Positions 24,560 to 31,931 of a DNA stretch of 31,931 nucleotides are shown in pieces. A program made the position numbers and the translations under genes. The notes beneath the pieces are model-generated. The model saw only the letters and a program-made list of their open reading frames with translations, made no database searches and was not told the DNA's origin. Source of the stretch: Bacillota bacterium (GTDB lineage Bacteria > Bacillota > Clostridia > DSM-8532); the NCBI GenBank assembly GCA_023459915.1, contig JAEWSN010000124.1, forward strand, positions 1-31,931. Reading direction: 5' to 3'. Each line of letters opens with the position of its first letter. Positions within the stretch are counted from its first letter, which is position 1.

Positions 24560-24609
24560 TTGCATGCAATGAAAAAACAATTGATTGTGTAAAATGAATC
24601 CGGGGTAAT
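24560..24609 (+). promoter_or_regulatory. Regulatory region of the efflux operon
   Basis: The 110-bp gap before the adaptor gene holds a perfect palindrome TTGCATGCAA (24560-24569), a second inverted repeat ACAATTGATTGT (24577-24588) and a possible promoter TTGATT (24581-24586), 17 bases, GGTAAT (24604-24609). The second inverted repeat overlaps the -35 box, as an operator would. No cobalamin riboswitch is seen. Confidence 0.45.
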
Positions 24610-24663
24610 CTCACTGTAGCAACCGGAAAATGTGCCGGCGCAGCGATGGGAGGATCCGCTTTC

Positions 24664-25992
24664 ATGAAAAAGAATCGCTTCTGGATTATTCTTCTGGTTC
24701 TTGTTCTTCTTGGCGCCACAGGCGCAACTGTCATATCCGGCATGAACCGCGGGCGTCCCGTGCAGGTGGACCTCTCGCGTGTGGAAACCATGGACTTGCG
24801 GCAGTCCATCATTGTCGCGGGCACGCTGGCGGCGGGAGACGCGGAAGACATTCCCGTACCGGCGACCCGAAAGGTGGCAAGGCTCCATGTTCGGGAGGGT
24901 GATCGCGTCAAGACAGGCGATCTGCTCGCGGAGCTCGACACGGCCGATTTGGTGTTGCAGCGGGAACGGCTGCTGATCTCCATGGCCTCGCTGGAGGATG
25001 AGCTCGCCGAGATACAGAATCCCACATTGCGTTCGGATGTGGCCAACACCCGCTCCCGGGTCTCCCAACTGACCCTGAGCCTGGAGAACGCGACCCGGCA
25101 GCTTCGGGAGGCGGAGGAAAAGCTGGCGGCCGATCAGGCGCTGTTCAATGCCGGTGCCATTCCGGCAGCAACGCTGGATGCCAGCCGCCAGAACCGGGAC
25201 AATCTGGCCAACAGCCTCCTGCAGGCCCAACAGGCGCTTGCCGCCGCGCGCGCGGACGCCTCGGATGTCACAGCCGGCAAGTCCCTGCAGGAGTCGGCCA
25301 TCGAACGCCAGCTCGATGGCATCGGCATCGATTTGGAGCGAGTCTTGCTGCAAATCGAGGACAGCCGCATTGTGGCGGACATGGATGGGGACATCCTGGA
25401 TCTGCCGCTCGAGGAGGGGCGGTATCCCATGCAGGGAAGCATCATCCGTATCCGGGATTTGTCCCGTTGGGAGGCGGTTGCGTACCTGACGCAGGAAGAC
25501 GCGCTCCGCGTCTCCGTGGGCCAGCAGGCGGACATCCGCATCAAGGGTCTTCCGGGCACATGGCCCGCCAGAGTGGCGGAAATTGGCCGCGAGGCTGCGG
25601 GCGAGGCCGGAAGCGGCAGCCGCACCCCGAAGGTGGAGGTTGCCCTGGAGATATCCAGCGCCGACCCCGGATTCGCATCCGGTTATGACGTGGAGGTCGC
25701 CATTTTGACCGGTTCTGCGGATGGGGCGGCCGCGGTGGTCCGTGAAGCCGTCCAAAGCCTTCCGGACGGCACATGGCGCGTCTACAGCGTGGATACAGGA
25801 GGCGACGAAAGCGGCACTGTATCCGGGAACGAGGTCTCCGGCAGCATCCGTGCCATTCCCGTGACACCGGGGCTTGAAACAGACAGCCATGTCGTCGTCG
25901 GGGAGGCCCTGCCCGCAGGCACATTGGTTGTCCTGCCGCCTTTCGACACCATTGCGGACGGCATGCTGGTCAAAGGAACGGTGAGCCCATGA
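24664..25992 (+). CDS. HlyD/MacA-type efflux adaptor protein
   Basis: Membrane fusion/adaptor protein of 442 residues with one N-terminal transmembrane segment (about 6-26, FWIILLVLVLLGATGATV). Then comes a lipoyl/barrel-sandwich half (VPATRKVARLHVREGDRVKTGDLLAELD), a coiled-coil hairpin (about 95-200, rich in Ala, Glu, Gln and Arg), the second lipoyl half and a beta-barrel (ILDLPLEEGRYPMQGSIIRI; RWEAVAYLTQEDALRVSVGQQADI). It should sit outside the membrane and work with the FtsX-type permease and ATPase of the same operon. The start MKKNRFW is chosen for the lysine-rich signal anchor; GGGAGG lies 11 bases upstream, slightly far. The stop overlaps the next gene as ATGA. Confidence 0.92.
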   Translation: MKKNRFWIILLVLVLLGATGATVISGMNRGRPVQVDLSRVETMDLRQSIIVAGTLAAGDAEDIPVPATRKVARLHVREGDRVKTGDLLAELDTADLVLQRERLLISMASLEDELAEIQNPTLRSDVANTRSRVSQLTLSLENATRQLREAEEKLAADQALFNAGAIPAATLDASRQNRDNLANSLLQAQQALAAARADASDVTAGKSLQESAIERQLDGIGIDLERVLLQIEDSRIVADMDGDILDLPLEEGRYPMQGSIIRIRDLSRWEAVAYLTQEDALRVSVGQQADIRIKGLPGTWPARVAEIGREAAGEAGSGSRTPKVEVALEISSADPGFASGYDVEVAILTGSADGAAAVVREAVQSLPDGTWRVYSVDTGGDESGTVSGNEVSGSIRAIPVTPGLETDSHVVVGEALPAGTLVVLPPFDTIADGMLVKGTVSP

Positions 25993-26759
25993 AGACGGAA
26001 AAGGATTCGCTGTCCCAACTCAAGGATGCCTTCCGCACACTGCTGGATCGGGAGGATCGGCTCGGCTGTATCCGGTTTGCGCTGGACGGTTTGCGGGAAG
26101 GCCGTTTCGACATTCCCACCCTGTACGCCGACATTGCCGGTCCCGTACTGGCCGAGTCGGAATCCTGCGGTCTCAACGACCACGCCTGCATCTGGCGGGA
26201 GCATGTGAAATCAGCCATCATCCGTTCGGTCATCGAATGCTGCTTTTTAGAGGTGATGGCGCGCGCGGAGGACTACAAAAAGCGGCAGGGAATACCAGTC
26301 GCGACATCATCCGGGGAGACAAACACCACCGTTCTCGTGCTCTGCCCCGAGAAGGAATACCATGAGCTCGGTGCCCGCATGGTTACGGACTTTTTCCTGC
26401 TCAACGGCTGGAACGCCCATTTTGCGGGTGCAAACACCCCGCGGGATCAAATCCGCTCCGCCGTGCTTGCGGAACACCCGGCCATCGTCGCCGTCTCAGT
26501 CAGTGATTTCTACAACCTGGTGGAGGCACAGAAAGCCATCGAGGGCATCCGCGCATTGCTCGCGGAGCAGGGATGGACGGACACACGCATCTACGTGGGG
26601 GGTGGCGCGTTCTCGCACAATCCCGACATGTCCCGGCAACTGGGCGCGGACGGCCTGCTCACAACCTGGGAGGATATCCGTGCCCTCTCCCCGTGGACCA
26701 CAGAACCCCGTGCCATTGAGGAAGATGAAGCACCTGTGAAGGGAGGAGCCACACCATGA
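25989..26759 (+). CDS. Cobalamin (B12)-binding domain protein inside an ABC efflux operon
   Basis: Soluble protein of 256 residues with the two-part architecture of B12 sensor and carrier modules: a helical cap (about 10-100) and a Rossmann-type B12-binding domain (about 113-235). The Rossmann part has E123-Y-H125-E-L-G128, an ExHxxG form of the DxHxxG motif whose His binds cobalt, then SVSDF (170-174) and VGGGAF (203-208), in the order and spacing of the family. In the cap the EH pair (E71, H72) of the CarH/LitR type W-x9-EH motif is kept, but the Trp position holds Gly. No DNA-binding, methyltransferase or kinase domain is attached. ATGA overlaps couple it to the adaptor gene before it and the permease gene after it. 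Confidence 0.87.
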   Translation: MKTEKDSLSQLKDAFRTLLDREDRLGCIRFALDGLREGRFDIPTLYADIAGPVLAESESCGLNDHACIWREHVKSAIIRSVIECCFLEVMARAEDYKKRQGIPVATSSGETNTTVLVLCPEKEYHELGARMVTDFFLLNGWNAHFAGANTPRDQIRSAVLAEHPAIVAVSVSDFYNLVEAQKAIEGIRALLAEQGWTDTRIYVGGGAFSHNPDMSRQLGADGLLTTWEDIRALSPWTTEPRAIEEDEAPVKGGATP

Positions 26760-27916
26760 GACTCGCTTTTTCCATCGCCATGCGGTTCCTTCGCTCCGGT
26801 GGCGGCCAGACCCTCCTCATTGCCCTGGGCATTTCCGTCGGTGTGGCCGTGCAGGTGTTCATCGGCTCGCTGATCCAGGGCCTCCAGATCAGCCTGGTGA
26901 ACACCACCATCGGCAGCAGCTCCCAAGTCACGATCACCTCGGATTCCGATGAAAAGCTCATTTCGGACTGGGAACGTGTCGTCTACGAAGTGCGGCTGAT
27001 GGGCCCGGATGTGAAGTATGTGTCCCCCGCCGTCAGCGGCTCGGCCTTCGTGGAGTCCGACGAGGGGTCGGACCCCGTGCTCATCCGTGGCTTCAACCTG
27101 GCCGATTCGGACCCCATCTACAAATACGGGAACGCACTCTACGAGGGACGGCTGCCCAGCCGAAAGGACGAGGTGATAGTGGGTCGGGACCTGTCTGCCA
27201 AAACCGGATTCCGGGTGGGAGACCGCATCTGGGTGCTTCTGCCCACGGGAGCCTCCGTCCGGCTGTATGTCAGCGGTCTGTTCGACCTGAACGTGCAGTC
27301 CCTGAACCGGACCTGGCTCATCACAAATCTGGAGACGGCGCAGGGGATTTTGGGCCTGGACAAAAAGGTTTCGGCTGTTGAAATGCAGGTTTCCGATGAA
27401 TTCTCCGCCGACGCGCTCGCCGGACGCATCAAGACATTGCTGTCCGAACCGGATTTGATTGTCGACAACTGGAAGGATCAGAACAGGAGCCTGCTCAGCG
27501 GCTTGAACGGCCAGAGCGTCTCCAGCCTGATGATTCAGGTATTTGTCCTCATCGCGGTTTTGCTCGGCATCGCAAGCGTACTGGCCATCTCGGTGGTGCA
27601 GCGGTCCAAGCAGCTGGGCATCCTCAAAGCCATGGGCATCCGGGACCGGGACGCCAGCCTCATTTTCATTTTTCAGGGTGGCCTTTTGGGGATTCTGGGT
27701 GGCGCACTGGGCATCGCGTTCGGGTACGGTCTGCTCATCTCGTTCACCACCTTCGCGGTCAACGAGGATGGCTCACCGGTTGTCCCCATTTTCATCGACC
27801 CAGGATTTCTGGCACTGTCCGGCACATTTGCGCTGGTTTCCGCGATGGTCGCCTCTGCGATTCCGGCCCGGCTGTCCGGACGGCTCAATCCCATCGAGGT
27901 CATCAAGAACGGGTAA
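26756..27916 (+). CDS. MacB/LolC-type ABC permease (FtsX domain)
   Basis: Permease of 386 residues with four transmembrane segments (about 18-40, 256-282, 302-330, 352-371). A large extracytoplasmic domain lies between the first two (about 42-250), the layout of MacB/LolC/FtsX-type transporters. The FtsX signature is clear (RSKQLGILKAMGIRDRDASLIFIFQGGLLGILGG) and the C-terminus LNPIEVIKNG is typical. Such permeases do not form a channel but pass force from the ATPase to an outside partner, here the HlyD-type adaptor. The start overlaps the stop of the B12-binding gene (ATGA). The ATPase gene follows after a 150-bp gap with repeats. Confidence 0.93.
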   Translation: MRLAFSIAMRFLRSGGGQTLLIALGISVGVAVQVFIGSLIQGLQISLVNTTIGSSSQVTITSDSDEKLISDWERVVYEVRLMGPDVKYVSPAVSGSAFVESDEGSDPVLIRGFNLADSDPIYKYGNALYEGRLPSRKDEVIVGRDLSAKTGFRVGDRIWVLLPTGASVRLYVSGLFDLNVQSLNRTWLITNLETAQGILGLDKKVSAVEMQVSDEFSADALAGRIKTLLSEPDLIVDNWKDQNRSLLSGLNGQSVSSLMIQVFVLIAVLLGIASVLAISVVQRSKQLGILKAMGIRDRDASLIFIFQGGLLGILGGALGIAFGYGLLISFTTFAVNEDGSPVVPIFIDPGFLALSGTFALVSAMVASAIPARLSGRLNPIEVIKNG

Positions 27917-27947
27917 GCACCTCCCCGCCATACCGGCGATGCAAACC

Positions 27948-28022
27948 TGTTCCCGCGCCGGCACGGCAGGCCCGTTTCCGCTCCGGTCATACAGGCGCGT
28001 TGTCGCTCCGGCCGGACAGGGG
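27948..28022. repeat. 25-bp degenerate tandem repeat, three units
   Basis: Units begin at 27948, 27973 and 27998. All share (T/C)GTT..CGC.CCGG...CAGG. They fill half of the 150-bp gap between the permease and ATPase genes, the only wide gap inside this operon. Confidence 0.65.
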
Positions 28023-28066
28023 AACCGGATGCCGGCGGCGGCAACCCATGGACGAAAGGAAGCAGC

Positions 28067-28753
28067 ATGAACGACGTGATTTCGCTTCGCGGCATCAACA
28101 AGATATATGGCACCACCGTCAAAACCCAGGTTTTGTTCGATGTGGATCTGGCGTTTGGCCAGGGAACATTCAATTCCATCATCGGCGCATCCGGCAGCGG
28201 GAAAAGCACCCTGCTCAACATCATCGGCACGCTGGACAAGCCTACCTCGGGGGATGTGGTCATCAACGGCACGAACACGCTTGACATGGACAAGAACGCG
28301 CTGGCGGACTTGCGCAACAAGACCGTCGGCTTCATTTTCCAGTTCCATTATCTGCTGCCGGAGTTCACCGCACTTGAAAACGTGCTGATTCCATACCGCA
28401 TGCACCAGCCCAATCCCCCGGCGGAGGCCAAGGAATGGGCCAACGAGCTGCTGGATTTGGTGGGCCTCACCAAGTACAAGAACAACCGGGCCACCAACAT
28501 GTCCGGCGGCCAGCAGCAACGCACCGCCATCGCGCGAGCCCTGATGAACAAACCGGCCATCATTCTGGCGGACGAACCAACCGGCAATCTGGATTCCGAC
28601 AGCACCGAGGCAATTTACGAGCTGCTGCGCGACATCAACGCGCGATTTGGCACCACCTTCGTCATTGTCACCCATGACCAGCGCATTGCGGAGAAGACGG
28701 ACCGCATTGTGGAAGTCAAGGATGGCCGCATCCACATGGACATCCGGCGATGA
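28067..28753 (+). CDS. ABC transporter ATPase, LolD/MacB type
   Basis: Cytoplasmic ATPase of 228 residues, the usual length for stand-alone LolD/MacB-type subunits. It has Walker A GASGSGKST, Q-loop FQFHYLLPEFTALENV, signature MSGGQQQRTAIARAL, Walker B ILADEPTGNLDS and switch His in VIVTHDQ. The LPEFTALENV segment is typical of the subgroup that works with FtsX-type permeases. AAAGGA lies upstream of the ATG. It completes the efflux system made of adaptor, B12-binding protein and permease. The substrate is not indicated by any nearby biosynthetic gene. Confidence 0.95.
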   Translation: MNDVISLRGINKIYGTTVKTQVLFDVDLAFGQGTFNSIIGASGSGKSTLLNIIGTLDKPTSGDVVINGTNTLDMDKNALADLRNKTVGFIFQFHYLLPEFTALENVLIPYRMHQPNPPAEAKEWANELLDLVGLTKYKNNRATNMSGGQQQRTAIARALMNKPAIILADEPTGNLDSDSTEAIYELLRDINARFGTTFVIVTHDQRIAEKTDRIVEVKDGRIHMDIRR

Positions 28754-28763
28754 CCCAATGTCC

Positions 28764-28791
28764 GGTTGCAATGCGTTGCCGCTAAAGGATA
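28764..28791. repeat. Partial third copy of the 62-bp element (right arm)
   Basis: GGTTGCAATGCGTTGCC then GCTAAAGGATA aligns with the right arms of the elements at 20580 and 20677 (22 of 27 bases against copy 2). No left arm is found in front of it. Confidence 0.6.
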
Positions 28792-28795
28792 AACT
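28766..28795 (+). promoter_or_regulatory. Candidate promoter inside the partial repeat
   Basis: TTGCAA (28766-28771), 18 bases, TAAACT (28790-28795), upstream of the repeat-rich membrane protein gene. A palindrome TATCG-TTT-CGATA (28816-28828) follows, between this promoter and the ribosome binding site. Confidence 0.45.
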
Positions 28796-28862
28796 GATGG
28801 CGTGGCGTTCAAGCATATCGTTTCGATAGACAAAATCCGTCAGCCACCGGGAGGATATTGCC

Positions 28863-29903
<1,041 letters not shown>

Positions 29904-29949
29904 ACCGAATGGTTCATCCCGCTTCCCAATCCACCTCCGCCAACCGCTT

Positions 29950-29988
29950 CACAGCACGGTCAATCAACCGTGCTGTGTATCTTTTTTT
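29950..29988 (+). terminator. Rho-independent terminator
   Basis: Perfect 11-bp arms CACAGCACGGT (29950-29960) and ACCGTGCTGTG (29967-29977), then TATC and seven T's (29982-29988). It ends the membrane protein gene. Confidence 0.93.
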
Positions 29989-30044
29989 CGTGATGCCGGC
30001 TGCCAGCGCATCTTTTTTCGGTTTTCCCGCGTATGCTGAACAAG

Positions 30045-30111
30045 AAGGATGATTCCTGCAGAACAACTCGCAGAAGCGAGTTGTTACACTAGAATCAAGG
30101 ATGATTCCGGC
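30045..30111. promoter_or_regulatory. Hairpin flanked by 12-bp direct repeats before the second paralogue
   Basis: AAGGATGATTCC occurs at 30045-30056 and 30097-30108. Between them is a perfect 10-bp hairpin AACAACTCGC-AGAA-GCGAGTTGTT (30062-30085). No T run follows, so it is not a terminator; an operator or a 5' leader structure is possible. Confidence 0.6.
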
Positions 30112-30129
30112 GAATGGAGAGAGGCAACC

Positions 30130-30978
30130 ATGAGCATACCAACAGGTTCCCGTATTCGGGACGGCATCTGGGAAATTGGAGACTACGAGATCATCGCCCA
30201 CTTTCCGGAGGGAGACTGGCGTCTCACTTCCCTGGACATTGAATCCATCCGGCTTGAACCGGACGTCGAGAATGGCCGGCCTGTGTGCGACGCGTTCCTG
30301 AAGGCACGAAACCAACCGCGCTCCGATCTGATGGGCCGATATCCCGCCGGAGAGGATCATTTTTGTGTGGAATTGGCCCTCTACGCGGCCCGGAACCGCA
30401 TCCGGCTCATCGGGGAACCCCTGCCAAAAACGGCGGCCCCCCAAGGCCTCATGCCAACAGGCAAGGCACCCGGCCACGACAGCGATCCCATGCCCACATC
30501 TCCCGATACCGCATTCGAGGTACAGTACCCACCGCACGATCCCGCTGCTTTTCAGGATGCCAATCAAGCCTTTGGCAGGAATCAGGGACCCGATCCGGCG
30601 TTCGACCCGGGCAAAGAAGGGTATCCAGACCAGGCATTCGATCCAAACAAAGGGGACTATCCAAACCAGGCGTTCAACCCGGAGCAACCCTATGGCTTCC
30701 ATCAGGGTTTTGAGCCGGGGCGGGAGTATCCGCAGGGCCCCGGCTTCAACCCGCATGGGTCATTCAACTTCCGCTCGCCGGATTGGTGGCGCTGGAATTA
30801 CGACCGGAACAACCCCTCCTTCCGGAGGAATCTTCTGCTGACCATTCTGTTTGGATTCATGATCATGGGCATCGTCGGTGCCGTCATCGCAAATGGCGCG
30901 CCCATTTTCAGCGGTCCCGGCCTCATCTTCCTCATCATCATTCTCAGCAACCACAAGAAGGGCCGACGCAGGCGCTAA
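30130..30978 (+). CDS. Second member of the unrecognised membrane protein family
   Basis: Protein of 282 residues. Residues about 9-95 match the N-terminal domain of the product at 28863: DG.WEI, then W.L...DIE, LKAR, GRY, and A.RN.I at the same spacing. The linker (about 100-225) is rich in Pro, Gly, Phe and Asp with imperfect repeats of the QAFDP/QAFNP/GFEPG type, different in wording from the GYQPQQP repeats. Two hydrophobic segments follow (235-255 and 259-273), then a basic end NHKKGRRRR instead of the acidic tail. The start MSIPTG is chosen for GAGAGG 5 bases upstream; the frame is open 27 codons further. Function unknown. It has its own upstream region after a terminator. Confidence 0.8.
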   Translation: MSIPTGSRIRDGIWEIGDYEIIAHFPEGDWRLTSLDIESIRLEPDVENGRPVCDAFLKARNQPRSDLMGRYPAGEDHFCVELALYAARNRIRLIGEPLPKTAAPQGLMPTGKAPGHDSDPMPTSPDTAFEVQYPPHDPAAFQDANQAFGRNQGPDPAFDPGKEGYPDQAFDPNKGDYPNQAFNPEQPYGFHQGFEPGREYPQGPGFNPHGSFNFRSPDWWRWNYDRNNPSFRRNLLLTILFGFMIMGIVGAVIANGAPIFSGPGLIFLIIILSNHKKGRRRR

Positions 30979-30979
30979 C

Positions 30980-30992
30980 GGGGTAAGACCCC
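30980..30992. other. Small hairpin filling the gap between convergent genes
   Basis: GGGGT-AAG-ACCCC occupies nearly the whole 14-bp gap between the stop codons of the membrane protein (plus) and the nucleoid-associated protein (minus). There is no T run, so terminator activity is doubtful. Confidence 0.4.
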
Positions 30993-31931
30993 TCAGCGAA
31001 TCCGATTCACGTTCTTGATGAGGATGGAGATGGTGCCATCCGGGTTGTTGATGAACTCCACCGCGTTCCCATCACGCACCTGCTCAATGGGAATGCTGAT
31101 CTCAATGCCCGTGTCGGTCTTCAGTTTTTGCCTGCCCATTTTTTTCTGCACGACGATTTCCGGCGCCTTGACCACCGGCTCGGACATTTGCTGACGCCCC
31201 AGTTCCTCGCGAAACTCACGCTTCACATCCTCCCGATGCTGGTAGACGGCGCTCAACACCGCCTCCACCGCCACCTCACCCGTCTCCTCATAGACTTCCG
31301 CCACGGCCTTCTTGAATGAAAGCGCCTCCGCCGCAGGCTGATCCGCGTATTTTTCACCCATCTTTTTCGCGGTTTTGGTGAGGATGTCCATTTTTCTGGC
31401 CGGGGAATGATCCCATTCACACCCCAAATAAAGCGAAGACAGCCAGAAACCGCGCTCGCCATTGATTTCGCAGGACTTCTCCAGCACCCGGACCTCCAGG
31501 TCCGCCATGTTCACCAGCACCGCCTCATCCACCCGTCCCCCGGAGGGCGGCAGCACGGACCGCAATGGCACGATCCGGTTTGCCACCCGTTCCGCCTCCT
31601 GCTCCACATAATGCATGAACTGGAGCCGGAAGTTCATTTTCAGGATCATCAGCCGGTGCGTGCCCGCCGATTCCACCCACAGGAACACCACATCGGCCGC
31701 CGGAATCGCCGGATGCTGCCGGATCAGGCTGAACATCCGCTGTGCCAGCGTGCGGGAGACCGACACGAACGTGCTGCCGTTGAGTTCCAGGATGGATTGA
31801 TAGAAAGGCACTTCATCCGACGAAAACGAACAGGCCTTGGTGTCTCCGCTGTCCAGCAGTCGTGCCACATGGGCCTCCAGATAGGCCCCGGTTTCCTCGT
31901 CGAGCTGCAGGGGCGCATCAGACAGCACCGG
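30993..31931 (-). CDS. Nucleoid-associated protein, NdpA/YejK family (5' truncated)
   Basis: At least 312 residues of a protein of the NdpA/YejK 37-kDa nucleoid-associated family, judged by overall layout: LDEETGAYLEAHVARLL near the start, then FMHYVEQEAERVANRIVPLRSVLPPSGGRVDEAVLVNM, and a C-terminal stretch with NNPDGTISILIKN. The Bacillota version is often annotated only as nucleoid-associated protein. A GTG at 31928 could be called as start, but the sequence before LDEETG suggests that about 20 more residues lie beyond the window edge, so I treat it as partial. It is convergent with the membrane protein gene. The role is presumed DNA binding; the sequence gives no direct motif for that. 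Confidence 0.8.
   Translation of the reverse strand, partial: PVLSDAPLQLDEETGAYLEAHVARLLDSGDTKACSFSSDEVPFYQSILELNGSTFVSVSRTLAQRMFSLIRQHPAIPAADVVFLWVESAGTHRLMILKMNFRLQFMHYVEQEAERVANRIVPLRSVLPPSGGRVDEAVLVNMADLEVRVLEKSCEINGERGFWLSSLYLGCEWDHSPARKMDILTKTAKKMGEKYADQPAAEALSFKKAVAEVYEETGEVAVEAVLSAVYQHREDVKREFREELGRQQMSEPVVKAPEIVVQKKMGRQKLKTDTGIEISIPIEQVRDGNAVEFINNPDGTISILIKNVNRIR

Noticed and set aside
24554..24663. Cobalamin riboswitch before the B12-protein operon
   Set aside because: The gap is only 110 bases and I see no B12-box-like sequence or multi-branched fold; short palindromes only.
30049..30129. Longer N-terminus for the second membrane protein
   Set aside because: The upstream in-frame codons cross the hairpin and direct repeat and lack a ribosome binding site; the paralogue starts at the same aligned position as the ATG at 30130.

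Overview
The window is a GC-rich (roughly 60% or more by eye) bacterial chromosomal segment with strong AGGAGG-type ribosome binding sites before nearly every gene. Together with the gene families (AraM-type glycerol-1-phosphate dehydrogenase beside arabinose isomerase, HelD, a two-gene lipid-A-exporter-like ABC pair, a DUF2007 module, a TetM-like chromosomal GTPase), this points to a high-GC member of the Bacillota. That placement is inference. No tRNA, rRNA, CRISPR array, transposase or phage gene was seen.

Layout. 1-1.75 kb: 3' part of a TetM/EF-G-like translational GTPase, with a bidirectional terminator after it. 1.9-15.3 kb: a carbohydrate-use region with araA and araM (minus), a GH2 beta-galactosidase (minus) divergent from a GntR/FCD regulator (plus), a three-gene cassette of YbaK-like, Dabb and cyclase-family proteins (minus), a hemolysin-III membrane protein and an AraC regulator (minus) divergent from a GH3 glycosidase (plus). 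15.5-20.5 kb: a minus-strand operon of two ABC exporter halves, a DUF2007-GNAT fusion and a Nudix hydrolase. 20.8-24.6 kb: helD coupled to a PfkB-kinase/ITPase fusion. 24.7-28.8 kb: a MacAB/Lol-like efflux operon (HlyD adaptor, cobalamin-binding-domain protein, FtsX-type permease, ATPase). 28.9-31.0 kb: two paralogous membrane proteins of an unrecognised family. The end holds most of a NdpA/YejK-type nucleoid-associated protein, cut by the window edge.

How the genes work together. The first half breaks down plant and milk type sugars: beta-galactosides and beta-glucosides are hydrolysed inside the cell, arabinose is isomerised, and each glycosidase has its own divergent regulator. The second half is envelope and stress related. 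The most unusual arrangement is a cobalamin-binding protein placed between the adaptor and the permease of an ABC efflux operon, with ATGA stop/start overlaps on both sides.

Other points. The two ABC exporter halves read as one 1199-codon frame only because of a run of seven A's; with six A's the sequence gives two normal genes with an ATGA overlap. Intergenic gaps hold several families of short repeats: an 11-bp array (six units), and 21-, 17- and 25-bp arrays (three units each), a 90-bp element in two copies, and a 62-63-bp element with terminal inverted repeats in two copies plus a partial third.
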